From an uncultured Actinomycetes bacterium (lineage in GTDB: Bacteria > Actinomycetota > Acidimicrobiia > Acidimicrobiales > RAAP-2): DNA of 7,001 nt. Both the position numbers and the translations under genes were made by a program. The notes under the pieces were generated by a model. That model saw nothing but the letters and a program-made list of their open reading frames with translations, made no database searches and had not been told where the DNA came from. Location of the stretch: contig CAITOG010000303.1 of assembly GCA_903893955.1 (NCBI GenBank), positions 1 through 7,001 of the forward strand, written 5' to 3'. Below, in pieces: positions 1 through 6,055 of the stretch. Each line of letters opens with the position of its first letter. The stretch's first letter is position 1.

Positions 1-633
1 GGCCCCTCGCTCATCGCCTCGATGCGAGCCAACGCCACGGTGCCCTATGTCCTCGACGGCGACGGAAACTGCCATGTCTACGTCGACGCGTCCGCAGATC
101 TCGACATGGCGGTCGCCATCATCAAGAACGCGAAGACCCAGCGGCCAGGCGTGTGCAACGCCATGGAGTCCCTCGTGCTCCACGTCGACGTGGCCCAGGA
201 GGTGCTGGCTCGACTCTCTGACCAGATGCCCGAGGTGCGCTTACTTGGCGATGCTCGCGCCTGTGCTCTCTCGTCGTCGCTCGAGCAGGCCAGCGAAGAG
301 GATTTCTCGACAGAGTTCCTCGACCTCATCGCCTCGGTGTGCGTCGTCGACGACCTCGCCGGCGCCGTCGATCACATCCAGCGCCACAGTTCAGGCCACA
401 GCGAGGCCATCATCACGACTCGTCTCGAGGCGGCTGATCGATTCGTGGCGGAGATCGACTCGGCCGCCGTCGTTGTGAACGCGTCCACCAGGTTCGTCGA
501 CGGTGCGGAGCTCGGACTCGGTGCCGAGGTCGGCATCTCGACGCAGAAGATCCATGCCAGAGGGCCCATGGGCCTCGAGGCGCTGACAAGCACCCGCTGG
601 GTGATCCGAGGAGAGGGACAGGTCCGGACGTGA
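1..633 (+). CDS. proA: Glutamate-5-semialdehyde dehydrogenase (gamma-glutamyl phosphate reductase), 3' part
   Basis: ProA reduces gamma-glutamyl phosphate to glutamate-5-semialdehyde with NADPH, the second step of proline synthesis in the cytoplasm. The reading frame is open from base 1, so the gene starts upstream. The 210 residues present are about the C-terminal half of a family that is usually 415-430 residues long. Seen directly: HVYVD and NAKTQRPGVCNAMES around the catalytic cysteine (residue 52 of this fragment, codon 154-156), then SGHSEAI, VVVNASTRF (N160-F165) and the ending GLGAEVGISTQK / HARGPMGL (about 172-191). All are hallmark ProA blocks. No frameshift or missing catalytic residue is seen in this part. 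The TGA stop overlaps the GTG of the downstream moxR gene (GTGA, 630-633), which suggests cotranscription. proB is the expected upstream neighbour but lies outside the window. Identification is near certain. Confidence 0.96.
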   Translation, partial: GPSLIASMRANATVPYVLDGDGNCHVYVDASADLDMAVAIIKNAKTQRPGVCNAMESLVLHVDVAQEVLARLSDQMPEVRLLGDARACALSSSLEQASEEDFSTEFLDLIASVCVVDDLAGAVDHIQRHSSGHSEAIITTRLEAADRFVAEIDSAAVVVNASTRFVDGAELGLGAEVGISTQKIHARGPMGLEALTSTRWVIRGEGQVRT

Positions 634-1529
634 CGAACGAGGAGAAGACGGTTCGCTTCGAGAGCCCAGACGAGGTCGCCCGGCGTCTGGATGAGGTCGA
701 TTACCTCTCGGATGATTCCATCGCCGCCACCGTCTTCTTGGCTGATCGGCTGTCAAAGCCGATCTTGGTCGAGGGACCCGCAGGGACGGGCAAGACCCAG
801 CTGGCGAAGTCGGTGGCGGAGCTCACTGGCGCTCGTCTGATCCGACTGCAGTGCTACGAGGGCCTCGATGAGTCGAAGGCCCTCTACGAGTGGAACTACC
901 GCAAGCAGCTCCTTCGCATCCAGGCAGGTCAGGCCGCAGGCGATGCGAAGGGCTGGGACGAGGTCGAGGAGGACATCTTCGACGAGGACTTCTTGTTGAC
1001 CCGACCACTGCTCGAGGCGATCCGAGCCGAGGACCCGGTGGTACTGCTGATCGACGAGGTCGACCGCGTGGAGCTCGAGACCGAGGCGCTGATGCTTGAG
1101 ATCCTCTCTGAGTATCAGGTCTCCATCCCCGAGCTCGGCACCGTGAAGGCGAAGCAGATCCCGCTGGTGTTCTTGACGTCGAACAACACCCGAGAGCTCT
1201 CCGAGGCGCTCAAGCGTCGCTGCTTGTTCCTCCACGTCGGCTACCCAGAGGTCGATCGTGAGCGCCTGATCGTTGAGCGACGCGTCCCGGGGATCTCAGG
1301 TGAGCTCGCTGATCAGGTGGCCCGCATCGTTCGCTCGATCCGATCGATGGAGCTGCGCAAGGCCCCGTCCGTCTCAGAGACCATCGACTGGGCTCGCACG
1401 CTGGTGGTGCTCGGCAAGGAGACCATCGACGAGCAGGACGCCGCGGCCACGCTCCACATCCTGCTCAAGTACCAGTCGGACATCGAGCGGGCCAGAGCGC
1501 AGCTGCTCGGCACCAAGCCCGGCACCTAG
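630..1529 (+). CDS. MoxR-family AAA+ ATPase (CoxD-like)
   Basis: This 299-residue cytoplasmic AAA+ ATPase is of the MoxR type. Such proteins work with VWA-domain partners as chaperones for metal-centre insertion or complex assembly (known examples: CoxD/CoxE, RavA/ViaA). Seen in order: Walker A GPAGTGKT (49-56), the CoxD-like segment YEWNYRKQLL (86-95), Walker B VVLLIDE (137-143), sensor 1 FLTSNN (N185/N186), arginine-finger candidates R196/R197, and a lid segment KAPSVSETIDWAR (244-256) matching sensor 2. All ATPase residues are present. The GTG start overlaps the proA stop, with purine-rich GAGGAGAGG (608-616) and ACAGG (618-622) upstream. The VWA gene follows after 13 bases, as is usual for these pairs. 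The client is unknown: no CO-dehydrogenase or other obvious client gene is in the window, so the label coxD would be unsafe. Confidence 0.93.
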   Translation: MTNEEKTVRFESPDEVARRLDEVDYLSDDSIAATVFLADRLSKPILVEGPAGTGKTQLAKSVAELTGARLIRLQCYEGLDESKALYEWNYRKQLLRIQAGQAAGDAKGWDEVEEDIFDEDFLLTRPLLEAIRAEDPVVLLIDEVDRVELETEALMLEILSEYQVSIPELGTVKAKQIPLVFLTSNNTRELSEALKRRCLFLHVGYPEVDRERLIVERRVPGISGELADQVARIVRSIRSMELRKAPSVSETIDWARTLVVLGKETIDEQDAAATLHILLKYQSDIERARAQLLGTKPGT

Positions 1530-1533
1530 GGAG
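1529..1533 (+). promoter_or_regulatory. Ribosome binding site that fixes the VWA gene start
   Basis: GGGAG lies 9 bases before GTG 1543 and begins on the last base of the moxR stop codon. The same frame is open upstream to an ATG at 1273, but those 90 extra codons overlap moxR and give an Arg/Ser-rich, low-complexity translation typical of a shadow frame. The site therefore supports GTG 1543 as the true start. Confidence 0.6.
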
Positions 1534-1542
1534 CGGCTGGCT

Positions 1543-2997
1543 GTGCTCGGCGTCCTCAACGACTTCATCGGCGAGCTCCGCCGGGCAGGCATCCCGGTGT
1601 CGATGACCGAGCACGTCGACGCCGCCGAGGCGATCGGCGAGATCGACTTGCTCGATCGGCGCACCTTCAAGTCGGCGCTCCGTGCAACCCTGATCAAGTC
1701 CGAGGACCACACCGGTGCCTTCGAGACTGCCTTCGAGGTCTACTTCGCAGATCGCCGGGGCAGCGGTGACGAGCTCGACGGCGACGACACCGAACCGGGT
1801 GACGACGACGACGAGGCTGAGGGCGAGGGGCGCGCTGCGTCATTGCGCGGTTCAGGACGTGCCGGCGGGGCCGGGGGGCAGGGCGGCTCGATGTCGGCTG
1901 AGCAGCTCGCCAACATGCTTGAGGCTGCGATGCGAGACAACGACGCAGCGCTGCGCGGCACGGTCGCCAAGGAGGCAGTGAGCCGCTTCGCCGGCATGGA
2001 GCCAGGACGGCCGGTCGGCGGCACCTACTACCTCTACCGGACGTTGCGGAACCTTGACCTCGAAGGAGTGGTTGAGCGCCTGATGGAGGAGCGGGCAGCG
2101 CAGTCTGGCTCGAAGCCTGGGAGCCTCGACGAACGACTGTGGCGTGACGAGCTCGGGGTCCGGATGGAGGGAATGAAACGAGCGGTTGAGGCGGAGATCC
2201 GTCGTCGCCTTGTCGAGGACCGAGGAGCCGAGGCTCTGGCGCGCTCCGTGCGCAAGCCTTTGCCAGAGGATATTGATGTCATGCACGCCACCCGGGATGA
2301 GCTCAACGCCCTCGAGCGAGCGTTGCACCCACTGAGTCGCAAGCTGGCCGTTCGCCTGACGAGGAAGCGCCGTCATGGCCGCAAGGGACCCCTCGACTTC
2401 CGCCAGACAGTCAGGCGGTCGCTGTCAACAGGCGGCGTCCCGATCGATCCGCGCTACCGCCACCCGAGGCCGGCCAAGCCGGAGATCGTGGTCATCGCCG
2501 ACGTCTCAGGGTCAGTGGCATCGTTCGCCCGCTTCACGTTGCACCTCGTCTACGCCATCGCCTCGCAGTTCTCCAAGGTTCGAGCCTTCGTCTTCATCGA
2601 CGGCATCGACGAGGTCACCCGACTGTTCGAGACAGCCGACGATCCGGCCGATGCTGTCCACCGGATCAACACCGAGGCCAACGTGGTGTGGGTCGACGGT
2701 CACTCCGACTACGGTCACGCCTTCAGCGAGTTCCACGGCCGGTTCGCAGAGGAGATCAACTCTCGGACCAGCGTGCTGATTCTCGGAGACGCCCGAAACA
2801 ACTACCACGCCTCTGAGTCCTGGGTGATCGCCGATCTCCAGGCTCGGGCTCGCCACGTCTACTGGCTCAACCCCGAGCCTTCCTCCTACTGGGGGTCGGG
2901 TGACTCGATCGTGGGGGAATACGCAGTGCACTGCGATCGGGTGGTCGAGGTCAGGACGCTGCGCCAGCTCGAGCAGTTTGTCGGAGAGCTGGCGTGA
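1543..2997 (+). CDS. VWA-domain protein, CoxE-like partner of the MoxR ATPase
   Basis: This 484-residue soluble protein has no signal peptide or membrane segment. The N-terminal part (1-70) begins VLGVLNDFIGELRRAGIPVS, typical of CoxE-like proteins. An acidic then glycine-rich linker follows (about 73-115, including four consecutive Asp at 87-90), then a helical, charged middle region. The C-terminal von Willebrand A domain has the metal-binding MIDAS motif DVSGS (D320, S322, S324), a second loop DGHSDYG (385-391), a third loop LGDARNNY (D416), and the ending WLNPEP...YWGSGDS common in this family. The usual loop-2 Thr appears to be Ser388 or Asp389. Known relatives bind and direct a MoxR ATPase, and the adjacent moxR gene fits that role. 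Substrate and cellular process cannot be read from the sequence. The stop overlaps the next gene by GTGA. Confidence 0.92.
   Translation: MLGVLNDFIGELRRAGIPVSMTEHVDAAEAIGEIDLLDRRTFKSALRATLIKSEDHTGAFETAFEVYFADRRGSGDELDGDDTEPGDDDDEAEGEGRAASLRGSGRAGGAGGQGGSMSAEQLANMLEAAMRDNDAALRGTVAKEAVSRFAGMEPGRPVGGTYYLYRTLRNLDLEGVVERLMEERAAQSGSKPGSLDERLWRDELGVRMEGMKRAVEAEIRRRLVEDRGAEALARSVRKPLPEDIDVMHATRDELNALERALHPLSRKLAVRLTRKRRHGRKGPLDFRQTVRRSLSTGGVPIDPRYRHPRPAKPEIVVIADVSGSVASFARFTLHLVYAIASQFSKVRAFVFIDGIDEVTRLFETADDPADAVHRINTEANVVWVDGHSDYGHAFSEFHGRFAEEINSRTSVLILGDARNNYHASESWVIADLQARARHVYWLNPEPSSYWGSGDSIVGEYAVHCDRVVEVRTLRQLEQFVGELA
2983..2988 (+). promoter_or_regulatory. Ribosome binding site of the histidine phosphatase gene
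   Basis: GGAGAG sits 5 bases before GTG 2994, inside the end of the VWA gene. With the GTGA overlap it supports the 2994 start over later in-frame candidates (TTG 3030, GTG 3063), even though 2994 leaves a rather long 26-residue leader before the catalytic RHG motif. Confidence 0.5.
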
Positions 2998-3683
2998 GCG
3001 GCTCGCTGCCGCCAGAGGGTCTTCGGACCTTGTCGAGCCCGCCTGAGGGTGCGACTCGGCTGGTGCTGGTCCGCCACGGGCAAGGTGAAGTGAACGTGTC
3101 AGGTGTGATCGGTGGGACCGAGGGATGCACCGGCTTATCGGATCTCGGGCGATCGCAGGTCACCGCGATGGCCGGTCGGCTCCACCGCACCGGGGAGCTG
3201 GCTGATGTCGACGCCGTGGTCGCCTCGGTGCTGCCGAGGGCAATCGAGACGGCCACCATTTTGTGCGCTGGCCTCGGCGTCGACCCGAGCACGATGGAGC
3301 TCGACTGTGAGCTGTGCGAGCTGCACCCCGGCGAGGCCGATGGCCTGGTGTGGGAGGACTATGTCGCTCGCTTCGACGCTCCAGACTGGGACATCGATCC
3401 CTCGCTCCCGCTGTCGCCGGGCGGGGAGAGCTGGTTGAGCTTCGTGGATCGGGTCTCGCTGGGACTCGACGCCCTCGTCGGTCGTCACCAGGGCGAGGTC
3501 GTCGTGGTCGGTACCCATGCGGGTGTCATCGAGGCGTCGATCATCACCAAGCTGCTCGGCTCGGCTCCGGGGGGGCTCCATCCGAGGTTGCGGCTCCGAA
3601 CCGCGCATGCATCGCTCACCGAGTGGGAGGTGGCCGACGGGAGATGGCTGCTTCGGCGCTACAACGACGCTCTCGCCGACTGA
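2994..3683 (+). CDS. Histidine phosphatase superfamily protein (phosphoglycerate mutase-like)
   Basis: This 229-residue cytoplasmic protein is of the branch that transfers phosphate through a catalytic histidine. Seen: LVRHGQGEVN with H28 in RHG (27-29), LSDLGRSQ, SVLPRAIETA with the phosphate-binding arginine R82, the acid/base loop LCELHPGEADG with E109, and the second catalytic histidine H175 in GTHAG. The catalytic set is therefore complete. The segments GGTEGCTGLSDLG and CELHPGEADGL are unlike classic glycolytic mutases (which have a GEWN-type insert), so it is more likely a phosphatase of unknown substrate than a glycolytic enzyme. The leader before RHG contains a small PPEG...PPEG duplication. 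It is the last gene of the proA-moxR-VWA block and converges on aroG. Superfamily is certain; substrate is unknown. Confidence 0.92.
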   Translation: MSGSLPPEGLRTLSSPPEGATRLVLVRHGQGEVNVSGVIGGTEGCTGLSDLGRSQVTAMAGRLHRTGELADVDAVVASVLPRAIETATILCAGLGVDPSTMELDCELCELHPGEADGLVWEDYVARFDAPDWDIDPSLPLSPGGESWLSFVDRVSLGLDALVGRHQGEVVVVGTHAGVIEASIITKLLGSAPGGLHPRLRLRTAHASLTEWEVADGRWLLRRYNDALAD

Positions 3684-3698
3684 AGGTCGAACGCCGAA

Positions 3699-5057
3699 CT
3701 AGGACCGGAGCAGCTCGGCCACCAGGAAGGCCAAGTCGAGCGACTGGCGAGCGTTGAGCCTGGGGTCGCAGATGGTGGTGTAGTTATCCGCCAGGTGGTC
3801 CTCCACGATGCTCTCCGCTCCGCCCAAGCATTCAGTGACGTCGTCGCCGGTGAGCTCGATGTGCACGCCCCCTGGCCAGGTCCCCTTGGCACGGTGGACG
3901 GCGAAGAACTCGGCGAGCTCGGCGACGATGTCGTCGAAGCGCCTGGTTTTGTGCCCGGTCGATGATGTGAAGGTGTTGCCATGCATCGGATCACACGCCC
4001 AGATCACGGGGTGGCCGGATGAGCCGACGGCATCGATGAGATCAGGCAGGTGACCGGCTACCTTGCCGGCGCCGAAGCGGGTGATCAAGGTGAGCCGCCC
4101 TGGCGTCATCGAGGGATCGAGACGGTCACAGAGCGCGACGATCTCGTCAGGGGTGGCTGACGGTCCGACCTTGAGGCCGAGCGGGTTGCGGACCCCGGCG
4201 AGGAACTCGACGTGGGCGCCATCGATCTGGCGGGTCCGGTCGCCGATCCAGAGCATGTGCGCGGAGCAGTCGTAGTAGTCGCCGGTGATCGAGTCGACCC
4301 GGGTGAGCGCCTCCTCGTAGGGGAGGATCAGCGCCTCATGGCTCGTGTAGAAGTCGACCTCGTGGAGCGATGACTCGGCGCCCAGGTCGATCCCGCACGC
4401 CGCCATGAAGTGGAGCGCACGCTCGATCTCGCCGGCGACCGCCTCGTAGCGCTGGCCCTCGGCGGAAGTGGCGACGAACTGCTGGTTCCACGCGTGGACC
4501 TGCGAGAGGTCGGCGAAGCCACCCTTCGTGAAGGCTCGCAGAAGGTTCAAAGTCGCCACTGATTGGTGGTAAGCCTCGACGAGCCGAGCAGGCTGCGGGA
4601 CGCGTGCGTCTGGCTCGAACTCCTCTGAATTGACGATGTGGCCTCGGAACGAGTCGAGGGTGACGCCATCACGCTCCTCACTCGGGCTCGAGCGAGGCTT
4701 GGCGAATTGTCCTGCGATGCGCCCGACCTTCACCACGGGGACTCCGCTGGCGTAGGTGAGCGCGACCGCCATCTGCAAGATGACTCGCAGCTTGTCCCTG
4801 ATCTGGTCGGCGCTGCCGTCGTGGAAGGACTCCGCGCAATCGCCTGCCTGGAGGAGAAAGGCCTTCCCGTGCGCGACGTCCGCGAGCGACGTGGTGAGAC
4901 GTCGAGCCTCGCCGGCGAACACGAGCGGCGGGAGGCTCGACAGCTGCGCTTCGACGCTCGCCAGCTCGTCGGCATCGGGCCACGTCGGCTGCTGCGCCGC
5001 TGACCGGGCGCGCCAGGACCCTGGTTGCCAGGTGGTGGAGGCAGCGGAAGTACTCAC
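3699..5057 (-). CDS. aroG: Class II 3-deoxy-7-phosphoheptulonate (DAHP) synthase
   Basis: This 452-residue enzyme condenses phosphoenolpyruvate and erythrose-4-phosphate to DAHP, the first committed step of the shikimate pathway to Phe, Tyr and Trp. Seen in order: AAQQPTWPD (20-28), PPLVFAGE (43-50), LLQAGDCAESF with metal-ligand C74, GRIAGQFAKPRS, the LWIGDRTRQIDGAHVEF block, NPLGLKVGP, ITRFGAGK, CDPMHGNT (H359), GGVHIELTGDDVTECLGG (E401) and ICDPRLNARQSLDLAFL (D431). The Cys/His/Glu/Asp metal set is complete; from memory, the M. tuberculosis residues are 87/369/411/441. GTG 5057 was chosen because homologues begin close to this point and codons further upstream run into the divergent gene. 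There is no good Shine-Dalgarno site. Instead TAGCAT lies 8 bases upstream, which suggests leaderless or near-leaderless mRNA. Some annotations call this gene aroF. Confidence 0.96.
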   Translation of the reverse strand: MSTSAASTTWQPGSWRARSAAQQPTWPDADELASVEAQLSSLPPLVFAGEARRLTTSLADVAHGKAFLLQAGDCAESFHDGSADQIRDKLRVILQMAVALTYASGVPVVKVGRIAGQFAKPRSSPSEERDGVTLDSFRGHIVNSEEFEPDARVPQPARLVEAYHQSVATLNLLRAFTKGGFADLSQVHAWNQQFVATSAEGQRYEAVAGEIERALHFMAACGIDLGAESSLHEVDFYTSHEALILPYEEALTRVDSITGDYYDCSAHMLWIGDRTRQIDGAHVEFLAGVRNPLGLKVGPSATPDEIVALCDRLDPSMTPGRLTLITRFGAGKVAGHLPDLIDAVGSSGHPVIWACDPMHGNTFTSSTGHKTRRFDDIVAELAEFFAVHRAKGTWPGGVHIELTGDDVTECLGGAESIVEDHLADNYTTICDPRLNARQSLDLAFLVAELLRS

Positions 5058-5065
5058 GGCCCACG

Positions 5066-5071
5066 ATGCTA
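5066..5071 (-). promoter_or_regulatory. Candidate -10 element of aroG
   Basis: Reading the minus strand, TAGCAT (TAnnnT type) ends 8 bases before the GTG start at 5057. Transcription would then begin at or within a base or two of the start codon. The start lacks a Shine-Dalgarno site, which agrees with a leaderless message. There is no recognisable -35. Confidence 0.45.
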
Positions 5072-5108
5072 CGGCCTGGCGGACCCCCGGCACGCAGGGT
5101 CGGGCCCC

Positions 5109-5114
5109 TAGGCT
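5109..5114 (+). promoter_or_regulatory. Candidate -10 element of the LLM oxidoreductase operon
   Basis: TAGGCT (TAnnnT type) ends exactly 6 bases before ATG 5121, the spacing expected if the A of the ATG is the first transcribed base. The purine run GAGGG (5116-5120) abuts the ATG and is too close to serve as a normal ribosome binding site, so leaderless translation is the simpler reading. No clear -35 is seen. Confidence 0.5.
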
Positions 5115-5120
5115 CGAGGG

Positions 5121-6050
5121 ATGGCTCCCTTTCGCTTCGCTGTACAGCTCTCCAAAGCCGATTCCGGCGCAGCGTGGCGCGAGCTGGCGTGCAAGCTCGA
5201 AGACCTCGGCTACTCGACCCTCTATGTCCCGGACCACTTCGACGACCAGTTCGGTCCTCTCGTCGCACTCACCGTCGCTGCCGAGGCCACGAGCACGCTC
5301 AATGTCGGCAGCCTCGTCCTCGACAACGACTACCGGCATCCGGTGGTGCTGGCCAAGGAGCTGGCCACACTCGACCTGATGAGCGAGGGCCGCTTCGAGT
5401 TCGGTATCGGGGCTGGCTGGATGCGGACCGACTACGAAGCATCTGGGATCCCCTATGACGAGCCGGGGGTGCGAGTCGACCGACTTATCGAGTCCGTCGA
5501 CATCTTGAGCCAGATGTTCCTTGCCGGCACAGCGACCCACCATGGTGCGCACTATGACGTGGAGGGGGCGGTGATGAGCCCCATGCCGCACACCCCAGGC
5601 GGTCCGAAGCTGATGCTCGGAGGCGGCTCGAAGCGGGTGCTTCGGCTCGCGGGGGAGCGGGCCGCCATCGTGAGCGTGGTGCCCTCGCTTCGCGCAGGTG
5701 CCATCGGCCCTGAGGTCGCGCAGCTGGCCACGCCAGAGCGCTACGACGAACGTCTCACGTGGGTCCACGAGGGAGCCGCTGGTCGCAGCGACTCGCCTGA
5801 GATCCAGGCATGGACAATCTTCACCGCCGTCACCGAAGATGTCGAGCCCCTCTACGAGCAGTTCTCGGAGCTCTTCGGTTTGCCTTTGGAGCACATCAAG
5901 AAGTCGCCGGTCGGGGTCGCTGGCACGGTGTCCTCGATCTGCGAGCAGCTCGAGGAGCGGCGAGAGCGCTGGGGCTTCAGCTACATCGTCATCCATGAGG
6001 GAGAGATCGAGGCATTCGCGCCCGTGGTCGCAGCGCTGGCGGGTCGCTGA
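5121..6050 (+). CDS. LLM-class oxidoreductase, probably F420-dependent (MSMEG_2516-like family)
   Basis: This 309-residue cytoplasmic protein is of the luciferase-like monooxygenase TIM-barrel class. Seen: start FRFAVQLS, LEDLGYSTLYVPDHF (D38-H39), LNVGSLVLDNDYRHPVVLAKE (RHP at 72-74), ATLDLMSEGRFEFGIGAGW (82-100), GVRVDRLIESV and the phosphate-binding type segment KLMLGGGSKRVLRLAGE. The pattern LDNDYRHP plus GIPYDEPGVRVDRL recalls the family named TIGR03621 (MSMEG_2516 family, probable F420-dependent), recognised from memory and not searched. Members use reduced F420 or FMN for hydride transfer; the substrate here cannot be inferred. ATG 5121 fits both the family N-terminus and the -10 element just upstream. 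nadD follows after 5 bases, so the two are probably cotranscribed. Fold class is near certain; cofactor is likely F420; substrate is unknown. Confidence 0.9.
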   Translation: MAPFRFAVQLSKADSGAAWRELACKLEDLGYSTLYVPDHFDDQFGPLVALTVAAEATSTLNVGSLVLDNDYRHPVVLAKELATLDLMSEGRFEFGIGAGWMRTDYEASGIPYDEPGVRVDRLIESVDILSQMFLAGTATHHGAHYDVEGAVMSPMPHTPGGPKLMLGGGSKRVLRLAGERAAIVSVVPSLRAGAIGPEVAQLATPERYDERLTWVHEGAAGRSDSPEIQAWTIFTAVTEDVEPLYEQFSELFGLPLEHIKKSPVGVAGTVSSICEQLEERRERWGFSYIVIHEGEIEAFAPVVAALAGR

Positions 6051-6055
6051 GGACG

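Larger units (their letters stand above)
5058..5120. promoter_or_regulatory. Divergent promoter region between aroG and the LLM oxidoreductase gene
   Basis: This 63-base non-coding stretch must drive aroG leftward and the oxidoreductase operon rightward. It contains one -10-like hexamer per direction, 37 bases apart. If each has a normal spacer, the two -35 positions would fall on the same patch (about 5086-5094), though neither matches TTGACA. A 5-base inverted repeat, GACCC (5082-5086) and GGGTC (5097-5101), sits between them but is too short to call an operator. No attenuator-like leader peptide fits in the space. Confidence 0.6.

Noticed and set aside
1273..1542. 90-codon N-terminal extension of the VWA protein from ATG 1273
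   Set aside because: It overlaps moxR entirely, its translation is a low-complexity Arg/Ser shadow, and GTG 1543 has a good RBS and matches the usual CoxE-like N-terminus.
630..2997. Part of a CO-dehydrogenase (cox) maturation operon
   Set aside because: MoxR and VWA resemble CoxD and CoxE, but no coxM, coxS, coxL, coxF or coxG gene is in the window and the neighbours are proA, nadD and rsfS. Only family similarity is supported.
3008..3050. In-frame direct repeat giving PPEG twice, 30 bases apart, at the phosphatase N-terminus
   Set aside because: It is short and imperfect, in a flexible leader before the catalytic domain; it may be a small duplication but is too weak to interpret.
3675..3705. 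Possible hairpin GGTC...GACC between the convergent genes as a terminator
   Set aside because: It has only four pairs with a long loop and no T-run on either strand.
5082..5101. Inverted repeat GACCC / GGGTC with a 10-base spacer as an operator between the divergent genes
   Set aside because: Five-base arms are expected by chance in G+C-rich DNA, and the match does not extend in either direction. It is noted only in the promoter region entry.
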